DNA from: Leishmania donovani | Taxonomy: Eukaryota > Euglenozoa > Kinetoplastea > Trypanosomatida > Trypanosomatidae | Direction of reading: 5' to 3' | Length of the DNA: 64,000 nucleotides | Assembly: GCF_000227135.1 (NCBI RefSeq) | Contig: NC_018259.1 | Coordinates: forward strand, 807,592-871,591 | Shown: positions 38,203 through 47,635 of the stretch, one piece after another | How positions within the stretch are numbered: the stretch's first letter is position 1 | How the letters are laid out: every line of letters begins with the position of its first letter | Made by a program: the position numbers and the translations under genes | The notes under the pieces: generated by a model | What the model saw: only the letters and a program-made list of their open reading frames with translations | What the model was told of the DNA's origin: nothing | Databases searched by the model: none

Positions 38203-41200
38203 TCAAGACAGAGCCTCATCTACGGCAGAGACGGAAGCAAAAGAGTGCAATACCTCTTCTGAAAAGAGAGACAGGACACCCTCTCGTACTCTTGAGGACG
38301 GCGTGCAAAGAGCTGTTTTCGATGTGAGCGAGGGCGATGGGTCTGCAGCACTTAGAACATCCGTGCAATGTAGCACAACCACATTGGGGAACGGGTACTG
38401 CCACTGCAGAAGCGTGTCTATAAAAGCATCCTCGTCCAGAAGTCCCAAAGCGCTGCTCATGCCGTTTCCACCGCTTACTTTTTCTCCGAGAGAAGATACG
38501 TGCACGTTTGGAAGCTCAAACGTCGCATCTCGGATATGTCCGTCGCACAGCGGGATACTGGCGCTCACGCGAGTCCATTCACGTTTGAAAGCGGTGCTGA
38601 GGATATGAAAAGCAAAAGAAACCGTAACGCGACGGCGCAGGGCAAAGAAATCGGCAGCAGCATCCTTTCCCGACGTCGCGACCGGCGCGGTAGTGCTTTT
38701 GCACAACCTCTCGGCGGCTTGCAGCAGCGTCATCCACGGTGCCTCGCTGAGAGTAGTCAGTGGCAGAGTATGCGTTGCGCAGCCCACCTCCTTTCCGCAG
38801 TAGTTCGTGGCGAGGCTGACAAGCGGAGAAGGTGCCACAAGCCCGTCCACGCGGGCGAAATACTCCATAAAGTGAGCATCAGTGAGAACTAGTCGCAGTG
38901 CTCCGCGTCGCGACTGCCACACATATGTCGCGGGGCAGTGGTACTCAGCCTCCAAGGCTACAATGTCGTCAGCTACACTGTCCACTTCATTTGGGCTCTT
39001 CCTCCAGAGACCCGATAGCCGGAGCGCTAGGCCGGACCACTGAGCCTTATGACGAAGCTCAGATAAAGCACTGGATTGCTCGCTGTCACCATCGCTGCTG
39101 GCCAGCCAGGAAGGGAAAAATAGTAGCTGGAGAGTACGCTGCGCTGCGCTGCCGTAGTATCGTAGGCTCCCTGAGACTTCAGCCCACTCTACAAGAACGG
39201 GAATCAGATCATCAAAGCAGCGCGTCCCGTCTATCAGCAGCCGTAGTGCGCCAGACGGTTTCGCGCACTGAAGCGAATTATACGAAGAAAAAGGACATTC
39301 TTGGCTCAGAGGGATACCTCGCCTGTCGGAAGGCCCACGAAAAATGCTCAAGGCAGTGCGCAGTAGGCACTTAATAACACTGGTCGTGCCACCTTCATTC
39401 ATATCGCTGCTGCTCTGCGCTGGAACAACAAAGATAAGCTTGTAGTGAGCGTCTTGAGTGCCGGAGGTGCAATTTTGTGTCCGAAGTGCGCAGCCGAACC
39501 CGCTGTTCGACGGACAAGTAAAAAGAAGCTCGGTAGTGGACCCTAACAAGGCGGCCTGATTAGCAATTGCAGCCAAAAAGTGTACTGGTGGCAGACGAAC
39601 ACCCGAAGAATATGCTTGTTCACTGCTTTGACCGATATCATCAGAGGGAGACACTACAAAAAAATGAAGTTTGAATGGCTGTGACAAATGATTTTGCGCT
39701 TCGTGGCTAAACAACCCGGTTGCAAATATCGTACTCGCTGAAAAGGAGGTGGTTTCCGACAGGCAGTAGGTTACTGCTGCGTTCACACTCAAAGCTGGTG
39801 CACTGTTCCACGCCTGAAGAGTGCGAATGTACTCCAGTACTGGCGCCTCGTCACCTGCGTCGGGCATGCTCGCTTTTCGACAAGTGTTGTAGTTTGTCGT
39901 TGACACGTCCACCAATGTGTCTAAAAGCCAATCGTATTCGACGTTGCATTCGCCGCGTAAGCTTGGCTGCTTCGGTGTTGCGCTGTCTCGGCGTGAACGC
40001 GCAAGCGCAACGGCTTTCACAAAGCCGGCAACATCAGCTTCCGCGTCGTAATCTGATAAAGCAAAATGTGCAACTTCCTCACCTTTCCGCTCCTGCTCAT
40101 ACTTCGTCAGAGAAAGTGGTGGCGCCTGAGTTGTTCCAACTTCTGTAGCGCCTCTTTCTTGTACCTGTTCGCTGACCGACTGCACATCTTGCGGAGCGGC
40201 CTTTGCGCTCTCTCGCGAAGTAGCATGTACCTCTCCATTGAGAAGCGAACGGCCTCTCTGCACAGGTGCTGCATTGTGTGTTGACCAGTTATCAGAGCGA
40301 AAAAAGCAGACCGCACGCACTCTGATCAGTTTCGTGCTAGGTTCAGTTGCTGGAGGACTAATCCTAATCCGTACAAAGGCGTTGAGACGGGTTCCCGGTA
40401 TCTTGAGGGTAGCCACACTGCTGGGAGCGGCCGAGGTAGAGGCGGCAGTAACAAAGCCCCCACGCCGGGAGCTGGAGGTTTCAATGACAACACTGAAAGC
40501 ATCCCGCTCGCGATTGGAAAAAGCTGGAGAATGGAGGTGAAACAATTGTCTCTCAACAGCGTCCTCCACTAAAAGCACGGCAACAAAGTCCTGCACACAA
40601 GTGCCGGTGCTGCCTCCCGCAGGGGGGCTGCTTCTACTGCTGGGCGTGTCAGAGGGCAACTCTCTGCATCGCCGCATGTCCACTCGATTTTCAAGCTCGA
40701 AAACCGCGCGAGCTTCATGGGAAAGGGAAGTACTTGTGACCCAGCTCTTCGACGGCAGCTCAGATCGAGAAATCCACCGTCCGACGTCTTGTGGCGTCAG
40801 CAGTGCAGATACGGCACCGACACCTGTTGCTTCCACGACTTTGAAAGCAACTAGTTTGACACTTTTGATGCACTCAAAAAAGTCTGCAGCTAGAGTATCG
40901 GCGTTTTTCACCGTGCCACTCAGTTTTGGCGAATTCTCTTGATCGTGCGACGTGGTAATCTTAGGAGAACGACCTTTTTTCTCCGCCTTCCTGGCAAAGA
41001 GTGCTTTTTCACGGCCATCACTGGGGGAAACCTGTAGCTGCTGGGTAATCTTTTTTGCACCCGCAGAGGACTCGATAGCGGATTCTGCATCAGCCGCCGC
41101 CCCAGATTCGCCATTCGAAAGAGAAGCTCCTGACGCTTCCGGTGGCGTTGGTTTCAAGCATTCGCTTCGGGAAGGATTCACGCTTGATTGTGAAAGGAGT

Positions 41201-41307
41201 GGCTGATTGTGAATGGATGCGGTGTGCGTCTTTTCCGATGGAGAAATCGTTTCTGCAGCAAGAATGCTGTCTAGAGCATCTGATATTGCCTCAATGTTCA
41301 CTTTCAT
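38203..41307 (-). CDS. Conserved-looking large protein of unknown function, low-GC gene
   Basis: A 1034-aa open frame starting MKVNIEAISDALDSIL. I recognise no catalytic motif, membrane segment or repeat. The first ~150 residues are charged and disordered, with phospho-site-like KKGRSPK and SPSDGREK. A mixed region at about 155-345 has the feel of a beta-sandwich (possibly C2-like), and the remainder alternates predicted beta and helical segments with serine-rich linkers. Third codon positions use A and T much more often than in neighbouring genes, so the gene looks compositionally different by eye. This may reflect weaker codon selection on a low-expression gene, or more recent origin. The frame continues 24 codons upstream to a GTG; the ATG at 41307 is preferred. 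That it is a real gene is supported by its length alone. Confidence 0.7.
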   Translation of the reverse strand: MKVNIEAISDALDSILAAETISPSEKTHTASIHNQPLLSQSSVNPSRSECLKPTPPEASGASLSNGESGAAADAESAIESSAGAKKITQQLQVSPSDGREKALFARKAEKKGRSPKITTSHDQENSPKLSGTVKNADTLAADFFECIKSVKLVAFKVVEATGVGAVSALLTPQDVGRWISRSELPSKSWVTSTSLSHEARAVFELENRVDMRRCRELPSDTPSSRSSPPAGGSTGTCVQDFVAVLLVEDAVERQLFHLHSPAFSNRERDAFSVVIETSSSRRGGFVTAASTSAAPSSVATLKIPGTRLNAFVRIRISPPATEPSTKLIRVRAVCFFRSDNWSTHNAAPVQRGRSLLNGEVHATSRESAKAAPQDVQSVSEQVQERGATEVGTTQAPPLSLTKYEQERKGEEVAHFALSDYDAEADVAGFVKAVALARSRRDSATPKQPSLRGECNVEYDWLLDTLVDVSTTNYNTCRKASMPDAGDEAPVLEYIRTLQAWNSAPALSVNAAVTYCLSETTSFSASTIFATGLFSHEAQNHLSQPFKLHFFVVSPSDDIGQSSEQAYSSGVRLPPVHFLAAIANQAALLGSTTELLFTCPSNSGFGCALRTQNCTSGTQDAHYKLIFVVPAQSSSDMNEGGTTSVIKCLLRTALSIFRGPSDRRGIPLSQECPFSSYNSLQCAKPSGALRLLIDGTRCFDDLIPVLVEWAEVSGSLRYYGSAAQRTLQLLFFPSWLASSDGDSEQSSALSELRHKAQWSGLALRLSGLWRKSPNEVDSVADDIVALEAEYHCPATYVWQSRRGALRLVLTDAHFMEYFARVDGLVAPSPLVSLATNYCGKEVGCATHTLPLTTLSEAPWMTLLQAAERLCKSTTAPVATSGKDAAADFFALRRRVTVSFAFHILSTAFKREWTRVSASIPLCDGHIRDATFELPNVHVSSLGEKVSGGNGMSSALGLLDEDAFIDTLLQWQYPFPNVVVLHCTDVLSAADPSPSLTSKTALCTPSSRVREGVLSLFSEEVLHSFASVSAVDEALS

Positions 41308-41779
41308 GATTGCTCGACGCGTCTGCAAAAGAACACTCGAAAAGAACAACAACAGACTATGCTGGTATTCCCTCGGCACCGCTTTCGCAAAGCCAGTGCG
41401 ACTTCTTTACGGAAGCTCCTTAGGCCAAAGGAAGAAGGGCGAAAGGAGCACAGTCGTGAATTATTCACATTTCTGGTAGTGCAGAAGCGTAGCATGCGCT
41501 GCAGAGTACAAGGAAAGCGATTGGTGCACTAGAGCTGCAACCCGGAAAGGCATCAGAAGACACAGGGAAGAGAGAGAAAACGGTGCCTATCACAACCCCG
41601 ATTGTGCTGGAGCACTGGTTTCTTGTATTTTTTTTTTTGTGTTTTCGCGGGCGTTGAACGGACAGCACTAAAGCGTACAAAGAAGAGTTGAGACTAGTAT
41701 ACATGACCTGCGCAGCTGCTGGCAAGTTAAGTTCCGTCGAGAGAAAGTTCGGGTTGTGCACCGTCGGGTGCAGAGGTGT
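41308..41779 (-). other. Spacer between Dpy-30-motif gene and 1034-aa gene
   Basis: No gene is seen. A T-run at 41629-41638 (plus strand) and AT-rich sequence like that of the adjoining low-GC gene. Confidence 0.5.
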
Positions 41780-42199
41780 TTACTCTTCTTTTCGGTCGAT
41801 GTTAAGCGCCGCCCTGTTGATAATCTGAAACGGGTGATGCGTGAGTCGCGACGTACCGCTATGAACGTTGTTTCGTAGAAGGTATTGTGCCAGCCACATC
41901 ACCGGGTCGGGCTGTGCCTTGTTGGCAGCGCCGCTTGCCGTACCGTCCTGCGTAATTTGGTCCCTGTACTGCTTGATCAAGTCTTGAAGGGCTGGCACAA
42001 GTGTCGGAAAGACATTTTCGATGAGGTAGCGATGATCGGCAGATACTTTCTCTGCGCTGTTGCCACTGCACTTATCTATGTGATCCAGGAAAAGGCCTTC
42101 TTCGATAAGTCGCACGAGAAGCGCACTATCATCTTCTGGCTGGGGTGAAATCGACATGGCGCTGCCCGAGATGTCTACTTTTTGGTGAGGTGCTCGCAT
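41780..42199 (-). CDS. Dpy-30-motif (RIIa-like docking) small protein
   Basis: A 139-aa protein whose C-terminal half carries a Dpy-30 motif: YLIENVFPTLVPALQDLIKQ at about 57-76, then DPVMWLAQYLL at about 97-107. This matches the family pattern of two amphipathic helices, the second ending LAxYLLxxN. Dpy-30 domains dimerise like the RIIa domain of protein kinase A and dock onto amphipathic helices. They are found in histone H3K4 methyltransferase complexes and in flagellar radial-spoke-type proteins; in a flagellate either is possible. An insertion between the two helices (DQITQDGTASGAANKAQ) is longer than usual. The first ATG (42199) lies only about four bases downstream of a predicted splice acceptor; a second in-frame ATG at 42157 would give 125 aa. 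Confidence 0.75.
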   Translation of the reverse strand: MRAPHQKVDISGSAMSISPQPEDDSALLVRLIEEGLFLDHIDKCSGNSAEKVSADHRYLIENVFPTLVPALQDLIKQYRDQITQDGTASGAANKAQPDPVMWLAQYLLRNNVHSGTSRLTHHPFQIINRAALNIDRKEE

Positions 42200-42203
42200 G
42201 AAG

Positions 42204-42205
42204 CT
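42204..42205 (-). promoter_or_regulatory. Predicted spliced-leader acceptor AG for Dpy-30-motif gene
   Basis: The transcribed strand shows a pyrimidine-rich tract (complement of about 42222-42266), then cacacacAG, then the ATG at 42199 almost at once. Confidence 0.5.
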
Positions 42206-42363
42206 GTGTGTGTTTGCGTTCGAGAAAAGCAATAAAGAGTGAGGGATCGAAAAGAGTGCGGGAAAGGCGTTTTCTGGATTTGTGGCGGCTTGGCCGGGGC
42301 GCTTGGGTCTCGCCACTGCTGCGGCCCCGCCTTTCCGGCGGCCGCGTCGCCCGCGCGTGGCGG

Positions 42364-42462
42364 NNNNNNNNNNNNNNNNNNNNNNNNNNNNNNNNNNNNN
42401 NNNNNNNNNNNNNNNNNNNNNNNNNNNNNNNNNNNNNNNNNNNNNNNNNNNNNNNNNNNNNN
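42364..42462. other. Assembly gap, 99 N, in GC-rich repeat
   Basis: Run of 99 N bordered on the right by tandem repeats, the likely cause of the assembly break. Confidence 0.95.
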
Positions 42463-42512
42463 TATGCCGAGGACGCGGGGCCCCCCACATATGCCGAGGA
42501 CGCGGGGCCCCG
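42463..42512. repeat. 27-bp GC-rich tandem repeat (minisatellite), about two units visible
   Basis: One full 27-base unit begins tatgccgaggacgcggggcc, and a second copy follows it and is complete for the first ~22 bases. The array abuts the 99-N gap, so more units are probably missing. Each unit contains the self-complementary block ggggcccc. Confidence 0.75.
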
Positions 42513-42828
42513 GCCCTCCCCGCGCAGGGAGGCCCGCGGTGGCCAGGGTGGGGAGTGGGGGAAACGAGGTTTCGGAACAGCGGAGGGGGGGAGCCGGAGG
42601 GAAAAGAGAGGAGGATAGCCCCACGCCAGGTGGAAAGGCGGCCGGGCCGCCGCAGGAGCCGGGGGGCGGTGCCCGCCCAGATGCGGGCGCGCGGGGGCTT
42701 CTGCCAGGAGCGCTCGTCGTCACTTGAAAACTTTTTTTCGCTTCACAGGTGGCCACCTAGAGGGGGAGGCATGAAAACACACAATAAACGATGGACGCAC
42801 ATTTCAGTGCTTAACAGAAGGGCGATGC

Positions 42829-45800
42829 TTACAGCCAGCTGCTGCGCTGCTTCTCCTTGAGCTGACGCGCCAGATCCTGAAACGTCAGTGCTGTCTGCGC
42901 CAGCTCGGCCGATTTGTTCCGCATCTCGCTCAGCCGCTCGCCGCGCTGCTGCAGCTTGCGCACATTCTCACTCATCATTCGCCGGGCCTCAGTGAGGCTA
43001 ACATTCTCGCGCTCCGCGATCGCCTTGAGTTGCGCATAGCGGCCGCCCGGCGACTCATTCGGAGTGGCTGCGGTGGCGGCCGCGGTTGGTGCAGGGGCGC
43101 CAGGCTGCCGCGCAGGGGTCGGGGCCTGTGCCGGCGCTGCTGCACTGCTTCCGCGATCGACGGCGCCGAGCAGCTCTTGCTGCTCCCTTTTAGGGTCCGG
43201 TTTCGCGATTGGTGGCACACTTGACGGCAGAGAGGAGGGGCTTGCGTACGGTTTTGATGTAGGGGCCGCTGCCATGGGAGTGGTGCCGGCAGGCATCTGC
43301 GCCGCCCCAGCCGCTTTCGTGGCGCGTAGCGTCTCCGACTCTAGCTTCATGGCAATGTCCTCCCACGGCAGCGTCATGAGTCGCTTGAAGAAGCCCGTTT
43401 CCTGCTTCAGTGTCGGCGCCGGCGGCAGATAGCGTCCGTAGCCGCGGAAGGTGCATGGCGTGAAGTGGTAGTGTGGACCGCGGAAGCAGGGGTGCTTGCG
43501 CACCCCACTTTCTTTCGAAGCACCCAAGTTCGCCTCCACAAAGAAGTGACCGATAACGCCATTGTTGGAGCCGAGGAAGTACAGATGCAGCACGTTCTCG
43601 ATCTCGACCAGCAGCACCTGAACGTTCTCCTCGCCAGCAAAGTCAAGAGTGGCGTACGACTGCATCATCGGCTTGGCCGTTCTGCTGTCCAGGATGTTCA
43701 CCCAACGCCAGCCGTTCGCGTCGCGTGTTACCACGATGAGCGCGCCGCGGCCGTGGTACACGCTGAAGTGCTCGAGACGGCGCGCAGGGTCGAGCCTGCA
43801 CGTGGCGGCTGGCACCGCGTCCACCGCCGTGACACTCGCCGTCATCGAGGGCGGTGACCCAGTCGCGGGGAAGAGGGCGGACACTTGCACCACGACAATC
43901 TCGTGTGCGCCAACGAACGCGATGGCTGGGTCGATGCAGTCGTTGGCGGAGGTGTCACGACTGATTTCGTAGTCGCGCATTTCGCCCGCATCCGTGTCGT
44001 ACGTGAGGTTGGCCTTGCCTGGTGCCCACGTTGTCTTGACGTGCACGATGCTGCCCTGGAGCGGGCTACTCCCTGTTGCCACGGCCGCACCGCCCACCGT
44101 AATCGTCCACTCTACAGATGAGCCCAATACCTCAAACCGGACAGGCAGCAGCTTTGTGGCACTCGTCGTCTGTGGCAACGCCACCCAGTTGGCCTCCGCG
44201 CTCTGGCGGTAGCACCAGGCCTGCGGGGCGCCGTCCGCGACGCCAAACGCAAGCGACATCGACAGCAAAGCAGCGCCCAGTGCGTCGCAGCACGTAAGGG
44301 TACCGTATACCCCGGCGTTGTGCACGGGTGACGAAATAGAAAGCGTGACCTCGAACACCTTGACGTCCCCCGACAGGTTCGGCAGCGGCGGCTGCGCCGC
44401 TGCTGTGACCATGAGGCGCGTGGCGGACGTGGCGTACTCGGGGTGCGCGTAGGTGATCAGGCGCATCTCGCTCAAGTTCCAAAGCAAGAATCCGTTGCCG
44501 TCCTTGAATAGGCACGCGAGGCAGAGCAGACCCATCTTGTTGTTGCTTGTTGCGGTCCGGCTGGCCATCCAGAAGGCGTCAAGCGAGGCGATGGTTGACC
44601 CGACCGGGAGCAGCCCAGGGGGAACTTGAAGCATGAAAGGGCGGCCATCGTCACCCTTGCCCGAAAGGTCGACAAGCGCGACCGAGGAGTTCTCGAGCAG
44701 CAACAGCACACACTTGCCATCCTTGTAAACAGACACATTGCTCGTCACGGTGGACGGCTCCAGACGTGCATTAACAAGTACCGCCTGCTGCACCATCCGC
44801 TTTCCAGGCTCGCCGTTCCCGTCCAGCTGGAGCGCCGCCCGGTCCAGGTCCAGTACCAGCGAGCCGGTATTGCGACGAATGTCGTGCTTCATGACCGTGA
44901 CGATGGACTCGGTGCTGAACACGCGCAAAATTATCTCCGTCGGCAGGAACACTGTGTGCAGCGAGGGCAGCACCGTCTCCAACACCAACCCGTCGGCGTC
45001 CTGGCCGATCGCCAAAGTTGACCACGGCACGCAGTTCGCCAAGGCTTTCGAGCTGACGCTGAAAGCCTCGTTGGACTGCGGCGACAGACAGACCGCCTGC
45101 GCTGCATCCGTGACGGTTACCAGAACGCTCTGCCGCCACAAATATGCCACATCTGAGTTAGCTGCTTCCTTGGCCTCCACGTCAGGCAGGGCGTGGCGCA
45201 GCAGTGCGTCGCCACCGCGCAGAAGCTTTTCCCAGGTTGAGGTCACTGCTGTTCGTTGTATTTCCTCGGCGAGCGACCGTATCTGGTTCTCGGGCAGCCG
45301 CAACAGCAGCGCACGCGGGTACCACGGCGCCTGCGCGCTAAGCTCGCGCAGCTCACGGATGCTTTCGATGCCGCCAGTCTGACGGTTGCGCTTTGCCAGG
45401 ATCGGTCGCAAGCCATCCTCGCTTGTCACGAACAGCGCCTCTAGGTCAACGTCTGTCAGCCCGCTTGCCCAGTAGTTCGACAGTACGCACGGCTCCACGT
45501 GGAAAACGTTGAAGTAGTTGTCCACCGCGTTCGCGCCGACGTCTGTGCCGTTGCCGCTTGACCTAGCCGCCGCCTTCTTCGTACGCGCCGCCTCCACGCC
45601 ACGCTGAGCCGTGTACGCGTTCAGATGCGCGATAATGGCGTCCTGGCGCATCACCTGCTTGTCATCAAGTCGGATAACTATCTCCAGGATGTCGCGCTGG
45701 CCGTGCAGCAGCATGTACATCTGGCTGTGCTTGTCGTTGGTGGTGTGGAAACTGTCCTCGAGAGCAGTGCGGGCCATGCTCAGACCCACGCGATACTCAT

Positions 45801-46746
45801 TGTACGCGAAGGCGTCGACAAGTCCGGCGCTCGGGGCGCTCGGCACGCTTTGCGAGATGTGCTGAGAGAGATCAACGACCCAGTAGAGCTCGGCCACCTT
45901 GTCACGCCGCTTCTTGCTCTCGTTCCACAGGAGAATCTTGGTGCAGTGCATGGTGACGGCAGCGACGTAAACGCCGCCAGGCGTCACACGGCACGTGGCC
46001 AAAAGGCTGTCCGGCTGCCCGGCGATGCTGCTAGCGTCAAAGAAGCTGCTCACACGACCTTCATCAATGTACCACTTGCACACCCCGGGAACCCCGCCCA
46101 CCACACCGATGAGTGCGTTCGGGTTGCTTGGATACGAGTCCATCGAGAGCAGAGAGCCTGTGGTGAAGAACTTGTCGCGGCTGGCGGCGCTCGTGTCAAT
46201 GACGGGGCCCGCCATGCCCTTGCAGAAGGGCTGGCATAGCCCGAGAACATTCGTCTCCGTGGCGGTCCACCGCAGCTGCGGCCGCTCCTCGGGGTTGTTC
46301 GACACCGGATCGAGACGGAAATAGGACACGAGCCCGTCCTTGCGCCCCACCGCGCCGCATGTCAAGCCTTGTGCGACATGCAGGCAGGTGAAGTGCGCAC
46401 CAGGCCCCGTGCACCGCAGCATGCTGTCCCCATTGCCATTCACGCCGGCGCTGTAGTCCAGGCACAAGAGCGTCTCTGACGCAAGCACCAGGAAACTGGT
46501 GGTGCCGGAGTACACAAAGGCGTCTAGCCAGTGCACCCCGCCCGGCAGCGGCAGCAGCTCGCGGCACATCTCCTTGCCGAGCACGAGGACGTTTGCATCA
46601 TCGCCGATGCACACGAGCACGCCGAGGATGGCGTCGTACTTGCAGATGTGGTAGTCTGACATAACCACTGTGCTTTTGCCGCCCATCCGAAAGGGAAGAA
46701 TGGCACCGCTGTCGGCGCCCCCGGCGCCCTGCGTCCGCGAGAGCAT
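42829..46746 (-). CDS. Tomosyn / Lgl (Sro7)-like protein with C-terminal R-SNARE motif
   Basis: A 1305-aa protein. The first ~1150 residues are rich in beta strands with repeated short hydrophobic segments, as in a divergent double beta-propeller (no strong WD repeat is visible). A Pro/Ala-rich linker follows. The last ~60 residues form an R-SNARE coiled coil: NVRKLQQRGERLSEMRNKSA with the ionic zero-layer arginine at R1268, then heptads to LKEKQRSSWL. There is no transmembrane anchor after it. Large beta-propeller plus anchorless R-SNARE is the tomosyn layout; Sro7/Lgl relatives lack the SNARE helix. Tomosyns bind Q-SNAREs and regulate vesicle fusion; in a trypanosomatid the flagellar-pocket or endosomal route would be the place to look. 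The frame extends 98 codons upstream in UTR-like sequence; MLSRTQGAG at 46746 is preferred. Confidence 0.8.
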   Translation of the reverse strand: MLSRTQGAGGADSGAILPFRMGGKSTVVMSDYHICKYDAILGVLVCIGDDANVLVLGKEMCRELLPLPGGVHWLDAFVYSGTTSFLVLASETLLCLDYSAGVNGNGDSMLRCTGPGAHFTCLHVAQGLTCGAVGRKDGLVSYFRLDPVSNNPEERPQLRWTATETNVLGLCQPFCKGMAGPVIDTSAASRDKFFTTGSLLSMDSYPSNPNALIGVVGGVPGVCKWYIDEGRVSSFFDASSIAGQPDSLLATCRVTPGGVYVAAVTMHCTKILLWNESKKRRDKVAELYWVVDLSQHISQSVPSAPSAGLVDAFAYNEYRVGLSMARTALEDSFHTTNDKHSQMYMLLHGQRDILEIVIRLDDKQVMRQDAIIAHLNAYTAQRGVEAARTKKAAARSSGNGTDVGANAVDNYFNVFHVEPCVLSNYWASGLTDVDLEALFVTSEDGLRPILAKRNRQTGGIESIRELRELSAQAPWYPRALLLRLPENQIRSLAEEIQRTAVTSTWEKLLRGGDALLRHALPDVEAKEAANSDVAYLWRQSVLVTVTDAAQAVCLSPQSNEAFSVSSKALANCVPWSTLAIGQDADGLVLETVLPSLHTVFLPTEIILRVFSTESIVTVMKHDIRRNTGSLVLDLDRAALQLDGNGEPGKRMVQQAVLVNARLEPSTVTSNVSVYKDGKCVLLLLENSSVALVDLSGKGDDGRPFMLQVPPGLLPVGSTIASLDAFWMASRTATSNNKMGLLCLACLFKDGNGFLLWNLSEMRLITYAHPEYATSATRLMVTAAAQPPLPNLSGDVKVFEVTLSISSPVHNAGVYGTLTCCDALGAALLSMSLAFGVADGAPQAWCYRQSAEANWVALPQTTSATKLLPVRFEVLGSSVEWTITVGGAAVATGSSPLQGSIVHVKTTWAPGKANLTYDTDAGEMRDYEISRDTSANDCIDPAIAFVGAHEIVVVQVSALFPATGSPPSMTASVTAVDAVPAATCRLDPARRLEHFSVYHGRGALIVVTRDANGWRWVNILDSRTAKPMMQSYATLDFAGEENVQVLLVEIENVLHLYFLGSNNGVIGHFFVEANLGASKESGVRKHPCFRGPHYHFTPCTFRGYGRYLPPAPTLKQETGFFKRLMTLPWEDIAMKLESETLRATKAAGAAQMPAGTTPMAAAPTSKPYASPSSLPSSVPPIAKPDPKREQQELLGAVDRGSSAAAPAQAPTPARQPGAPAPTAAATAATPNESPGGRYAQLKAIAERENVSLTEARRMMSENVRKLQQRGERLSEMRNKSAELAQTALTFQDLARQLKEKQRSSWL

Positions 46747-47635
46747 TGTGGGTCTCGGAGGTGGTGAGGAGGAGCAGCTATGATGTATGCGCCGGTAGCT
46801 TCGGTGTAGGCGCCGTGCATAGAAGAGCAAAGGGCAATACGGCCGCGAGTGGCAGAGAGGTAGGCAGTGAAGAACCGAACTACGCCCACCTACACACGCA
46901 CACACACAGAAATACTCACACAGAGATACAGTTACCTGGCGAACTAGCAAGAGAGACGTCGGAGTAAAGGCAGAGGAGAGGCGCAATAAAGCGAGAGAAA
47001 GCGAAGATGCACATTGCGGCAGCGATGACGAACGCGGCAAACAGTCGTGGGGAGAGACAGTACGACGCTAGTGAGAAGCACTGCGGGCGCGGATGCTTGG
47101 CGATGGCTGCATGTTGCAACTCGTCATTCCACATCTACACCTCAGCGGCTTTCGTGCGGCAGCAACACTGAGGTAGAGAAGCGAAAGAAGGATGAAGTCG
47201 TTGAGTGGGCGCGGTGCCCCAGAGCAGAAGGCCTGAAACGGCCGAGGGCGAGACGGACAAAAAAGGAGGAGAGGGAAAAGAAAAAGCTCATCCCATCGCA
47301 GCAGAAAGAAGAGCGCAGCAGCAGAATAACGAACGGCCAAACAGCAAAAAAAAAGGATTCAAGACAACGCGTAGCAGCCGTGCTGGGCTCGCGCGTCGCA
47401 CCGCGAAAAATGCATAACGCCGTGTGTCTGGCAACAAGAGGCTGAGGGCGCGCAACAACCAGAGAAAGAGACGGATAAGAGCACTCCGCGAGCGTGTGGG
47501 TGAGCCACCACCGCTGCGGACGTCTGCTGCTTACGCACAGAGACATACACACACGCACCTCACCTCTCTCTATTTCTGCGAGAGGGGAGGCGGGGGACGC
47601 AGAAAAAAGGCCCTACGCGCTGCTGCCTGCCCTTC
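46747..47635 (-). other. Spacer between 611-aa protein gene and tomosyn-like gene
   Basis: No gene is seen. Purine-rich stretches (plus strand) at 47160-47370 and an A-run at 47346-47354 could serve splicing and polyadenylation signals. The part next to 46747 is the tomosyn leader. Confidence 0.55.

Larger units (their letters stand above)
42200..42828 (-). other. Very GC-rich spacer with minisatellite and N gap
   Basis: No gene is supported. On the plus strand 42290-42720 is strongly GC-rich, with G- and C-runs and self-complementary ggggcccc blocks, and is broken by the 99-N gap at 42364-42462. Predicted proteins across this stretch are codon-bias artefacts containing N-derived residues. 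Confidence 0.6.

Noticed and set aside
42364..42728. Several frames through the GC-rich spacer and N gap
   Set aside because: They contain N-derived residues and Gly/Ala/Arg/Pro bias from GC-rich repeats; no independent evidence of coding.
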